From Bacteroidales bacterium (GTDB taxonomy: Bacteria > Bacteroidota > Bacteroidia > Bacteroidales > UBA932), in contig JAGCVS010000004.1 in NCBI GenBank assembly GCA_017962235.1, positions 172,465 to 236,464 on the forward strand: a stretch of DNA of 64,000 nt, given 5' to 3'. Under the pieces are notes generated by a model that ran no database searches, was not told the DNA's origin, and was given only the letters and a program-made list of their open reading frames with translations. Shown here in pieces: positions 17,329-24,465 of this stretch (position 1 is the stretch's first letter; each line of letters opens with the position of its first letter). Both the position numbers and the translations under genes were made by a program.

Positions 17329-18933
17329 ATGCGAAAGCTATTCTTATTAACCGCATTTGCCATGTTTTTGTTAGGTGGATGCGGCCGTCCGTCAAACGGC
17401 CCACATACCCTTGAGATATACATAACAAGCGATGTCCATGGATGTTACCTTAGCCGGGACTATCAGGAAGACAGAACCAAGGCATACTCCATGTCCAAGG
17501 TTGCCACGGCGCTTGACGAAGCCCGCATGAAGAGCAACAACGTGATTCTGATAGACAACGGCGACAACCTGCAGGGAGATAATGCCGCATTCTTCTTCAA
17601 CTTTGTGGACACCACCTCGCAGCATCTGTTTGCCCGCATCGCGAATTATCTCGATTACGACGCAGTTGTGGTGGGCAATCACGATATTGAGGCGGGACAC
17701 GATGTATACGACAGGGTACGCAAGCAGTTCAACGCTCCGGTTCTGGCGGCTAACGCCATCCGTACGGAGGAGCCCAAGAAGGGGAGCTGCTATTTCAAAG
17801 AGTATACGATAGTCCGCCGCGACTGCCTGAGAGTAGCCATCATCGGCTTCACAAATCCCAATGTTACAAGCTGGATAACAGAACCGTTATATCACGGAAT
17901 GGAGTTTGTGAAGATATCCGACATGGCTCAGGAACTGGTTGATAAAGTCCGCACCAAAGAGCGCGCGGACATAGTGATTGTATCCGTGCATGCCGGCAGC
18001 GGCGAGGAAGATGAAGATTCAATTGAGAACTGCGGCCTGTATCTGGCAAAGCACCTTACCGGCGTGGACATGGTGATTGGCGGACACGACCACAAGCCCC
18101 GCATGATTAGCTACAGCGGTGGCGACACTCCAACCACATACATTGATCCGGGAGCCAGATGCAAGCACCTGGGCCACGTGACCATCAAGGCAGATTACAA
18201 GAAAGGAAAGAGGGTAGGTATCCAGATGGATGCCGAGTTGCTGCCGATGGAAGAATTCGGCTACAGCGACGCCTTTGATGCCGAGTTTGCGGATGACTAC
18301 CGCCGCGTGAAAGCCTTCACCCTGCAGGAGATATGCCAGGTGAGCGAATCGTTCAATCTTGCCGATGCCCTCACAGGCCCTTCTGCATACATGAATCTGC
18401 TGTACGACCTGCAGCTGGATGTGACGGGCGCCGATCTGACATTCGCCGCGCCGCTTTCATCATATGGCATAATCAACAAGGGAACCCTGGTCTACAACGA
18501 CCTCACACGCATCTATCCTTTCGAAAACAAACTGTTTACCATACGTCTTACCGGAGAGCAGATCAAGAACTATCTGGAGTATTCATACGACAGGTGGATA
18601 AACCGCAGCGGCCCCGCTTACTGCTACGACTCCTGCGGCGGACTCCGCTACAAAGTATACAAGAACCGCCCCATGGGGAGCAGGGTAGTGATTGAATCGA
18701 TGGAAGACGGCACGCCTTTTGAGGCCGGAAAGAGCTACACCGTGGCCATCACCTCGTACCGGGCGATGGGCGGCGACGGCCTGCTTAGCGAAGGCGCCGG
18801 ACTGGACGTGAGCAACCCGGAGGCTTACATTGTGGACAAATGCGGCGACATACGCGGCCTGCTGTACGACTATCTTACAGCAACCGGCACCCTGGAGCCC
18901 ACCGTAAACGACAACTGGAAATTCATAGAATAA
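17329..18933 (+). CDS. 5'-nucleotidase / cyclic phosphodiesterase family lipoprotein
   Basis: 534 residues from ATG 17329. The N-terminus has a lipobox LLGGC (Cys18), so it is probably membrane-anchored outside the cytoplasm. Calcineurin-type metallophosphatase motifs are in order: TSDVHG (Asp35, His37), DNGDNLQGD (Asp79), VGNHD (Asn117, His118), a VHAGSG block and GGHDHK. The C-terminal 5'-nucleotidase domain shows PLSSYGIINKGTLVYND and FENKLFTIRLTGEQ. Role: hydrolysing external nucleotides to nucleosides and phosphate. Longer in-frame starts upstream would run into the opposite gene and lack a signal peptide. Likely first gene of the run to 24161. Confidence 0.85.
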   Translation: MRKLFLLTAFAMFLLGGCGRPSNGPHTLEIYITSDVHGCYLSRDYQEDRTKAYSMSKVATALDEARMKSNNVILIDNGDNLQGDNAAFFFNFVDTTSQHLFARIANYLDYDAVVVGNHDIEAGHDVYDRVRKQFNAPVLAANAIRTEEPKKGSCYFKEYTIVRRDCLRVAIIGFTNPNVTSWITEPLYHGMEFVKISDMAQELVDKVRTKERADIVIVSVHAGSGEEDEDSIENCGLYLAKHLTGVDMVIGGHDHKPRMISYSGGDTPTTYIDPGARCKHLGHVTIKADYKKGKRVGIQMDAELLPMEEFGYSDAFDAEFADDYRRVKAFTLQEICQVSESFNLADALTGPSAYMNLLYDLQLDVTGADLTFAAPLSSYGIINKGTLVYNDLTRIYPFENKLFTIRLTGEQIKNYLEYSYDRWINRSGPAYCYDSCGGLRYKVYKNRPMGSRVVIESMEDGTPFEAGKSYTVAITSYRAMGGDGLLSEGAGLDVSNPEAYIVDKCGDIRGLLYDYLTATGTLEPTVNDNWKFIE

Positions 18934-18948
18934 TTAATACCAACCCAA

Positions 18949-20871
18949 ATGAAAATGAGTTCAAAGAGATTTTTGATTTTGCTGGCCATCCTTGCACCGG
19001 TGGCTGCATTCGGACAGCGCGCCGTGGGCGAGTTGCAGGCAGAGTACAAGATGCCCATCTACCGTAACGCCAAGTGTGCCGACCTGACCATCGTGGTGCC
19101 TGAGAACGGCCCCAAGAAAGCCACTGTGGACATTTTTGCCCCCGACGGCAGCAAGGTCCGCACCGACACCTTCAAGCTGAAACCGGGCGAGAACCACTGC
19201 ATCGTGAAGAAGATTGCAAAGTTTGAGGACGGCCGTTATGTGACCATGGTGAACCTGGGCGACACCACCCTCAAGCGTCTGCTCCGCATAGAGCACGTGG
19301 CCGATATCCAGGCTCCCACTGAGCCCATCAAGTATCGCAAGCTTATCTTCACCCCGGACAATTACATGTTTGAGAAGATATCCAAGAATCTCAAGATAGA
19401 ATACTCCAAGCCAGAGATCTACGAGGCAGTCCCCAACCGCGACTCCATTGTTGTGTACATTGGCGGCAACAGCTTCTACAAGACTGCCGACGGCAAGTTT
19501 GCCATCAACGTGGTGGCCAACCCTTACGTAGAGCGCTACGGCTTGTATGCAAAGCACCCGTATTACTACACCGCAGTTGCAGACCAGCCTGAAGGTCCGT
19601 ACGTACGTCTTCCTGAAGGCGAGCGTCCCGCACCCGGCGTGGGCGGCGGCCGCATGCATCTTTTCACCGGCGGCGCAATGATGTGCAGCGACCATCTGGA
19701 CGGCAAGTTTGAGCTTTACGACCCTGCAAAGCACGGCACCTACAAGCTCACCGACATCCGCATAGCACAGCAGATAGACCCCAAGGACTTCGGTTGCGTT
19801 AAGGCTTCTTACCGCACATATTGGAGCTATGTCACCACCTCCACCGGCGACACCGTTTTCCTGAGCGACAAGCCCGTGTTCCAGGATATCCCCGTTTATC
19901 ATGCAGATCAGTGGGATACCGGATTCACCACCAACGACAACTTTGGCAACAGCTGGCTCTCCGAGGACGGCAAGACCCTCTACATCGCCCGCGGCCAGAC
20001 AGTGCGCCGCGACGCTCCCTACGATCTGGCTTATGATATGGTTGACGGCCGTATCCTCACCGTATATTCCACCCAGGACGGCAAGGACTGGAAATACGTT
20101 CACTCCTTCACCAGCAACGGTGAGCGCGACACGCCCTACACCCAGCAGTACGGCGCCCGCATCTGCAAGATGGAAGATGCAGGCCTCTATCTGGTATTCG
20201 TAGAGCACTTTGTGGGTGACATGCAGCAGTCCAGCCTGGATCTGGACTACAGCCGCGACGGCGTTAACTTCTATGACGCTCCCGGCGACGGCCCGTTCCT
20301 CTATACCGACGACCTGGACGCATTCTACTTTGGCGGTCTCTATAACTTTGACACCGACATCGTACAGCATGGCAAGAAATACTACCAGATGGTAGCGCAG
20401 GTTATGACCTGGCCTCACTTCTTCCCCGAACCGCTGTTTGCACGCAACCATCTTGCAGAGATTACTGCAGAGGATTACGAGAGGATTTTCCGCTACCGCG
20501 GCCTCAAGGAGAAGCTCCCTTACTTTGACAAGGTAGGCGGCTGGGAAGGCCTTGCAAAACTCACCCGAGAGGGTCACAGCTCCATCGCCGTTATATCATA
20601 CCGTGCCGACGGATGGTTTGGCGTTAAGGCTGGCAACAAGACCGGCTGCTTTACCACCAACCCAATCATGGGCGGCGGCAAACTCACCGTGAACGCTGAG
20701 ATAGCAGACAACGGCTTCATTGAGATTGAAATGCTGGGCAACGGTCCCAAGCAGAAAGTCACCCTGCATGGCGACGACCTCCATCTCCCTGCATTCGACC
20801 TTCCTGAAGGCCCTTGCAAGCTGCGCGTGAAGATGCGCAACGCGAACCTCTACACCATGTACATCGACTAA
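18949..20871 (+). CDS. Secreted beta-propeller protein, glycoside hydrolase-like (function unknown)
   Basis: 640 residues with a signal peptide (SSKRFLILLAILAPVAAFGQ). The N-terminal part (about 25-125) looks like a beta-sandwich. The middle has repeated W/Y-D-G strands such as WLSEDGKTLYIARG, STQDGKDWKYVHSF and DLDYSRDGVNFYD, typical of five-bladed propellers in GH43/GH32-like enzymes. The C-terminus (SIAVISYRADGWFGV, then GGKLTVNAEI) resembles the terminal jelly roll of such enzymes. I cannot assign catalytic residues or a family. It lies 15 bases after the nucleotidase and 12 bases before a GH27 gene, which supports a glycan-degrading role. An alternative ATG is at 18955. Confidence 0.6.
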   Translation: MKMSSKRFLILLAILAPVAAFGQRAVGELQAEYKMPIYRNAKCADLTIVVPENGPKKATVDIFAPDGSKVRTDTFKLKPGENHCIVKKIAKFEDGRYVTMVNLGDTTLKRLLRIEHVADIQAPTEPIKYRKLIFTPDNYMFEKISKNLKIEYSKPEIYEAVPNRDSIVVYIGGNSFYKTADGKFAINVVANPYVERYGLYAKHPYYYTAVADQPEGPYVRLPEGERPAPGVGGGRMHLFTGGAMMCSDHLDGKFELYDPAKHGTYKLTDIRIAQQIDPKDFGCVKASYRTYWSYVTTSTGDTVFLSDKPVFQDIPVYHADQWDTGFTTNDNFGNSWLSEDGKTLYIARGQTVRRDAPYDLAYDMVDGRILTVYSTQDGKDWKYVHSFTSNGERDTPYTQQYGARICKMEDAGLYLVFVEHFVGDMQQSSLDLDYSRDGVNFYDAPGDGPFLYTDDLDAFYFGGLYNFDTDIVQHGKKYYQMVAQVMTWPHFFPEPLFARNHLAEITAEDYERIFRYRGLKEKLPYFDKVGGWEGLAKLTREGHSSIAVISYRADGWFGVKAGNKTGCFTTNPIMGGGKLTVNAEIADNGFIEIEMLGNGPKQKVTLHGDDLHLPAFDLPEGPCKLRVKMRNANLYTMYID

Positions 20872-20883
20872 GACCGGAATACT

Positions 20884-22530
20884 ATGAAGAATCATCTTTC
20901 ATTATTAACCGCTTGCGCTTGCACCGCTTTTCTGATGTGCTCCTGCGGCTCGAAGCAGGCAGATGACGCGCGAGACTTTGACCCGCCCATCATGGGCTGG
21001 AGCTCCTGGAACTATTTCCACACAGAAATCAGCGAAGAGGTAATCTGCGGACAGGCAGACGCCCTTATATCCACCGGTCTGGCCGATGCCGGCTACAAAT
21101 ATGTCAACATAGATGACGGCTTCACCGACGGTCGTGGAGAAGACGGCCGCATCCGCATAGACACCACCAAATTCCCCAATGGAATGAAGGCGGTGGCAGA
21201 TTATGTCCACTCGCTGGGCCTCAAGGCTGGTATGTATTCCGATGCCGGCGACAACACCTGTGCCTCCCGCGACGTGAATCCCTACGGCCTGAACGTGGGC
21301 CTCTACGGCCATGAGGTGGAAGACTGCAAGATGATGTTTGACGAGTGGGGCTACGACTTCTTCAAGGTTGACAACTGCGGCGGCCGCCATCTTGATTTGG
21401 ACGAGAAAACCCAGTTCACCAAGATTGCTGAGGCCCTTGCACAGTGCGACAACAAGAACATCAACTTCAATGTGTGCCGCTGGGTGTTCCCCGGCACATG
21501 GGTACGCGAGATTGCCGACAGCTGGCGCACCACCCACGACATATGGGTAGACTGGGGGAGTGTGAAAACCATCATCAAAGAGAACATGTACCTCGTGGCA
21601 TATTGCGGCGAGGGTCATTACAACGACCTGGACATGCTGGAAATAGGCATGGGCTTCCCGCCGGAGGTGGAGCGCACCCACATGGCATGCTGGTGCATCC
21701 AGAGTTCGCCTCTGGTAGTAGGCTGCGACCTGTATAAGATGCCCGACTACTCCATCGAGTTCCTCAAGAACGCCGACCTTATCGCCATGGACCAGGACCG
21801 CTTAGGCATAGCTGCGCCGGTGGTTCAGAAAGAGGGTGAGGTTTATGTCTTCGCCAAGGATATGGAGCAGTTCTACGGCCCCAAGCGCGCCGTTGTGGTC
21901 TCCAACCTGAGCGACGAGCCCGCCACCATCAATGTGTCGCTGGCTGCGATCGGGTTCCAGGGCACGGTTCAGGTATACGACTGCTTCCAGCATTTAGACC
22001 GTCACGACCTTTCCCGCTCGGAGTATTTTACTGTTAAGTTGGATCCTCATGATTCCGGCGCATTCTTCGTAACCGGAGAGCGCATAGAAAAGAGCGTTTA
22101 CCAGGGCGAGGAGGCGTTCCTGAACGCGTATACGGAGATCAACGACCAGGACTACGAGGTATATCGCCGTCCTTACGAGATTCCTTCTCCACGCTACTGG
22201 GAGTCTCCCTCCGCAGACCTTGGCTTGTACGCCACAAAACTTGGCGGATGGGAAGAGAACTGGCTGGAGTGGCAGCACGTATACAGCATGGAGGGTGGCG
22301 ATTATGTAATGTCCATCCGCTATGCGTGCGCAGACAAGCGCAACATGAGCCTCTCTGTGAACGGCAAGGATGTCCACGAGTTCGTGGGTCTCGATTCCAG
22401 GGGAGAGCTTGACTGGAGCGAGATTGACGTCAAGATCAGTCTCAAGAAGGGCTGGAACAAGATCCGCCTGAGCAATCCGGAAGCTCCCATGCCCTCTATA
22501 GACCGCATGTCACTTAAAAAGTTTGAATAA
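20884..22530 (+). CDS. GH27 alpha-galactosidase-like lipoprotein, first copy
   Basis: 548 residues; lipobox at MCSC (Cys21) followed by GSKQADDARD, whose acidic residues fit a Bacteroidetes surface-export signal. GH27 barrel: MGWSSWNYF at 37, NIDDGF near 75-80, the nucleophile motif FFKVDNCGG (Asp163), NVCRW, and the acid/base motif HYNDLDMLEIG (Asp248). Retaining hydrolysis of terminal alpha-galactosides (or alpha-N-acetylgalactosaminides) is expected. After about residue 395 there is a C-terminal jelly-roll region ending LKKGWNKIRLSNPE, like a carbohydrate-binding module. Its stop overlaps the next start as TAATG. Confidence 0.85.
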   Translation: MKNHLSLLTACACTAFLMCSCGSKQADDARDFDPPIMGWSSWNYFHTEISEEVICGQADALISTGLADAGYKYVNIDDGFTDGRGEDGRIRIDTTKFPNGMKAVADYVHSLGLKAGMYSDAGDNTCASRDVNPYGLNVGLYGHEVEDCKMMFDEWGYDFFKVDNCGGRHLDLDEKTQFTKIAEALAQCDNKNINFNVCRWVFPGTWVREIADSWRTTHDIWVDWGSVKTIIKENMYLVAYCGEGHYNDLDMLEIGMGFPPEVERTHMACWCIQSSPLVVGCDLYKMPDYSIEFLKNADLIAMDQDRLGIAAPVVQKEGEVYVFAKDMEQFYGPKRAVVVSNLSDEPATINVSLAAIGFQGTVQVYDCFQHLDRHDLSRSEYFTVKLDPHDSGAFFVTGERIEKSVYQGEEAFLNAYTEINDQDYEVYRRPYEIPSPRYWESPSADLGLYATKLGGWEENWLEWQHVYSMEGGDYVMSIRYACADKRNMSLSVNGKDVHEFVGLDSRGELDWSEIDVKISLKKGWNKIRLSNPEAPMPSIDRMSLKKFE

Positions 22531-24161
22531 TGAGAAAGTGTTTGCTTCTGGCCGCCGTAGCTGTTCTGGCCCTTGCCACCGCCTGCGACGACGGCTCAAT
22601 AAAATATGAAGTTGAGCATACCCCCACCATGGGTATGAGCTTCTGGAACGCTTTCCAGCTCAACATCAACGAAGACCTGGTCAAGGATCAGGCAGATGCC
22701 GTTGTGGAGCTGGGTCTGGCCGATGTCGGCTACAAGTTTATCAATATAGACGACGGTTTCCAGCAGCCGCGAGACAGCGCCGGCAACTTCCAGTACAATG
22801 CCGAGCTGTTCCCGAACGGAATGCGCGCCGTGGCAGATTACATCCACTCCCTGGGGCTCAAGGCGGGCATCTATACCGATGCCGGCGACAACACCTGCGG
22901 CAGTGAGAACAAGTATCCCTACGGACTCGGCACCGGCATGTACGGCCACGAGAAGGAGGACTGCAAGCTCTTCTTTGACGAGTGGGACTACGACTTCATA
23001 AAGATCGATTTCTGCGGCGGGCAGCACGCCGGCCTCAACGAGAAAGACCAGTACATAAAAATCGGCAAGGCGATAAAGGCCTGCGACAAGAAGGACATCA
23101 TCTTCAATGTGTGCCGCTGGCGCTATCCCGGCACCTGGGTAGAAGATGTCGCAACATCGTGGCGCACCACCTACGATATCCGCCCCTGGTTCTCCCGTAT
23201 TAAGTATATTATCGAGGAGAACCTCTGGCTGCAGGCATACACCCGCAACGGTCATTACAACGACTGTGACATGCTTGAAATAGGCTCTCAGTGGCCCGGC
23301 AGCGACGCCAAGCTGAGTCACATAGAAGAACTGACGCACATGGCATACTGGTGCATCACATCGTCGCCCCTGATCATGGGTTGCGATATGCGCAAGGTTG
23401 ATTCCGCTTCGCTGGCGGTGATGATGAACAAGGACCTGATCGCCATGAACCAGGACAAGCTGGGCCTGGGCGCACCGGTTGTTCAGCGCGAAGGGAACGT
23501 GTATGTGGTGGCCAAGGATATGGAGGCAATTATGGGTCCCAAGAGGGCCATGGTAGCCATGAACCTGGGCGAGTATCCCGTACAGATTAACGTGAGCGTA
23601 GAGGCTCTCGGATTCAAGGGGCCCATCCATCTTTATGATTGCTACAAGCATGAGGATGTCGAAGACTACGCTCCCATGACATCTTTCCCGCTTTATCTTG
23701 AGCCTCACGGTTCCGCTGCATTCTTTGTTACGGGCAAGCGCATAGAGAAGACCCGCTACCAGGCAGAGGAATCTTACATGAACCACTTCTGCACACTGGA
23801 AGGGGTATTCGGTCCCAAGTATCTCACCACGGAATCCGCGGACCTTGGGATGTTTGTGATGGGACTGGGAGAGAAGCCCGACAACTGGATGGAGTGGAAC
23901 AATGTCTACAGCAGAAAGGGTGGCGATTATGTGGCTACCGTGCGTTACGCGGCCATGGACACCTGCGGCTTCACCATCAGTGTGAACGGCGACACAATCA
24001 AGAATGTGGAGGGGCTTTATACAGGTTCTGCATGCACCAGCTGGGACACTGCAAACGTAAAGATCAAGCTCAAGAAGGGGCTTAATACCATCCGGCTGGG
24101 CAGGGCAAAGGGGCCTATGTGCACAGTGGATTATATGGATATTAAGCGCGAAGAGAAATAA
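22530..24161 (+). CDS. GH27 alpha-galactosidase-like lipoprotein, second copy
   Basis: 543 residues. Signal peptide with lipoprotein cysteine in LATACDDGS; the Asp-Asp right after Cys again suggests outer-surface display. GH27 motifs: MGMSFWNAF, NIDDGF, nucleophile in FIKIDFCGG (Asp, in place of KVDNC), NVCRWRYPGTW, and HYNDCDMLEIG for the acid/base. The same C-terminal binding-type domain as the first copy ends KKGLNTIRLGRAKGP. A tandem duplicate that has diverged around the active site (FWNAF for SWNYF, DFCGG for DNCGG), so the two may prefer different galactosides. Translationally coupled to the first copy. Confidence 0.85.
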   Translation: MRKCLLLAAVAVLALATACDDGSIKYEVEHTPTMGMSFWNAFQLNINEDLVKDQADAVVELGLADVGYKFINIDDGFQQPRDSAGNFQYNAELFPNGMRAVADYIHSLGLKAGIYTDAGDNTCGSENKYPYGLGTGMYGHEKEDCKLFFDEWDYDFIKIDFCGGQHAGLNEKDQYIKIGKAIKACDKKDIIFNVCRWRYPGTWVEDVATSWRTTYDIRPWFSRIKYIIEENLWLQAYTRNGHYNDCDMLEIGSQWPGSDAKLSHIEELTHMAYWCITSSPLIMGCDMRKVDSASLAVMMNKDLIAMNQDKLGLGAPVVQREGNVYVVAKDMEAIMGPKRAMVAMNLGEYPVQINVSVEALGFKGPIHLYDCYKHEDVEDYAPMTSFPLYLEPHGSAAFFVTGKRIEKTRYQAEESYMNHFCTLEGVFGPKYLTTESADLGMFVMGLGEKPDNWMEWNNVYSRKGGDYVATVRYAAMDTCGFTISVNGDTIKNVEGLYTGSACTSWDTANVKIKLKKGLNTIRLGRAKGPMCTVDYMDIKREEK

Positions 24162-24163
24162 AT

Positions 24164-24194
24164 TTTGGCGGATTCAAAAATTGATATATCTTTG
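24164..24194 (+). promoter_or_regulatory. Promoter of tRNA-Val
   Basis: TTTG (24164-24167), 19 bases, then TATCTTTG (24187-24194): a full match to the TTTG-N19-TAnnTTTG Bacteroidetes promoter. The tRNA begins 11 bases later. It starts 3 bases after the stop of the GH27 gene. Confidence 0.75.
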
Positions 24195-24205
24195 CATCCG
24201 CTTTA

Positions 24206-24280
24206 GGGAGCTTAGCTCAGTTGGTTCAGAGCGTCTGCCTTACCAGCAGAGGGTCGGGGGTTCGCCTCCCTCAGCTCCCA
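24206..24280 (+). tRNA. tRNA-Val (anticodon UAC), with unusual C37 and C58
   Basis: 75 bases fold as a complete cloverleaf: acceptor GGGAGCT/AGCTCCC, D arm GCTC/GAGC with a 10-base loop, anticodon arm TCTGC/GCAGA with loop CTTACCA, 5-base variable loop, T arm GGGGG/CCCTC with loop TTCGCCT, discriminator A. The anticodon at loop positions 34-36 is TAC, reading valine codons GUA/GUG. No CCA is encoded. Two nearly invariant positions are odd: position 37 is C rather than a purine, and T-loop position 58 is C rather than A. All stems pair and the gene has its own promoter and terminator, so it may still be functional. Confidence 0.85.
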
Positions 24281-24329
24281 CACGAAGCCTGACGGAAGTC
24301 AGGCTTTTTTTGTGTGGGAGCTGAGGGAG
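24266..24329. repeat. 18-bp inverted repeat of the tRNA 3' end, nested around the terminator
   Basis: CTCCCTCAGCTCCCACAC (24266-24283) comprises the last 15 bases of the tRNA plus CAC; its perfect reverse complement is at 24312-24329, directly after the terminator T-run. The two arms flank the terminator hairpin, giving a 64-base nested dyad. A small extra dyad GGCGC-TGC-GCGCC follows at 24337-24349. Origin unknown (partial inverted duplication of the tRNA or a repeat-element scar). Confidence 0.7.
24285..24311 (+). terminator. Rho-independent terminator of tRNA-Val
   Basis: AAGCCTGAC / GTCAGGCTT form a 9-bp stem closed by a GGAA tetraloop (24294-24297) and run into seven T residues (24305-24311). 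It starts 5 bases after the tRNA. Confidence 0.85.
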
Positions 24330-24368
24330 TCTTTCGGCGCTGCGCGCCGCGACCCTTATATTTGACCC

Positions 24369-24404
24369 AACCCCCAACCCCCAACCCCCTTCCCAGGAAG
24401 GGGG
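24369..24404. repeat. C-rich tandem repeat plus short palindrome (REP-like)
   Basis: Three tandem AACCCCC units (24369-24389) run into CCCCCTTCC-CA-GGAAGGGGG (24385-24404), a 9-bp palindrome. Such units resemble dispersed intergenic repeats found in many bacteria; whether other copies exist cannot be seen here. It abuts the predicted -33 box of the next gene. The rest of the stretch 24281-24465 holds the tRNA terminator, the inverted repeat and this promoter, with no gene. Confidence 0.55.
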
Positions 24405-24436
24405 CTTGCAAATACTGGGTTTTATTCCTACTTTTG
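24405..24436 (+). promoter_or_regulatory. Predicted promoter of the 24466 lipoprotein gene
   Basis: CTTG (24405-24408), 20 bases, then TACTTTTG (24429-24436), an exact TAnnTTTG -7 box. The ATG follows 29 bases later. Confidence 0.55.
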
Positions 24437-24465
24437 ATACACATAAATGACATATTCTTTATACT

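Noticed and set aside
18961..20577. Minus-strand open frame of about 540 codons opposite the beta-propeller gene
   Set aside because: The plus-strand frame has a signal peptide and propeller repeats; the antisense frame has none of these features.
24206..24280. tRNA pseudogene
   Set aside because: All stems are intact and promoter and terminator are well formed, so it is kept as a tRNA with two odd bases.
24369..24404. Start of a CRISPR array
   Set aside because: Units are 7 bases long with no spacers.
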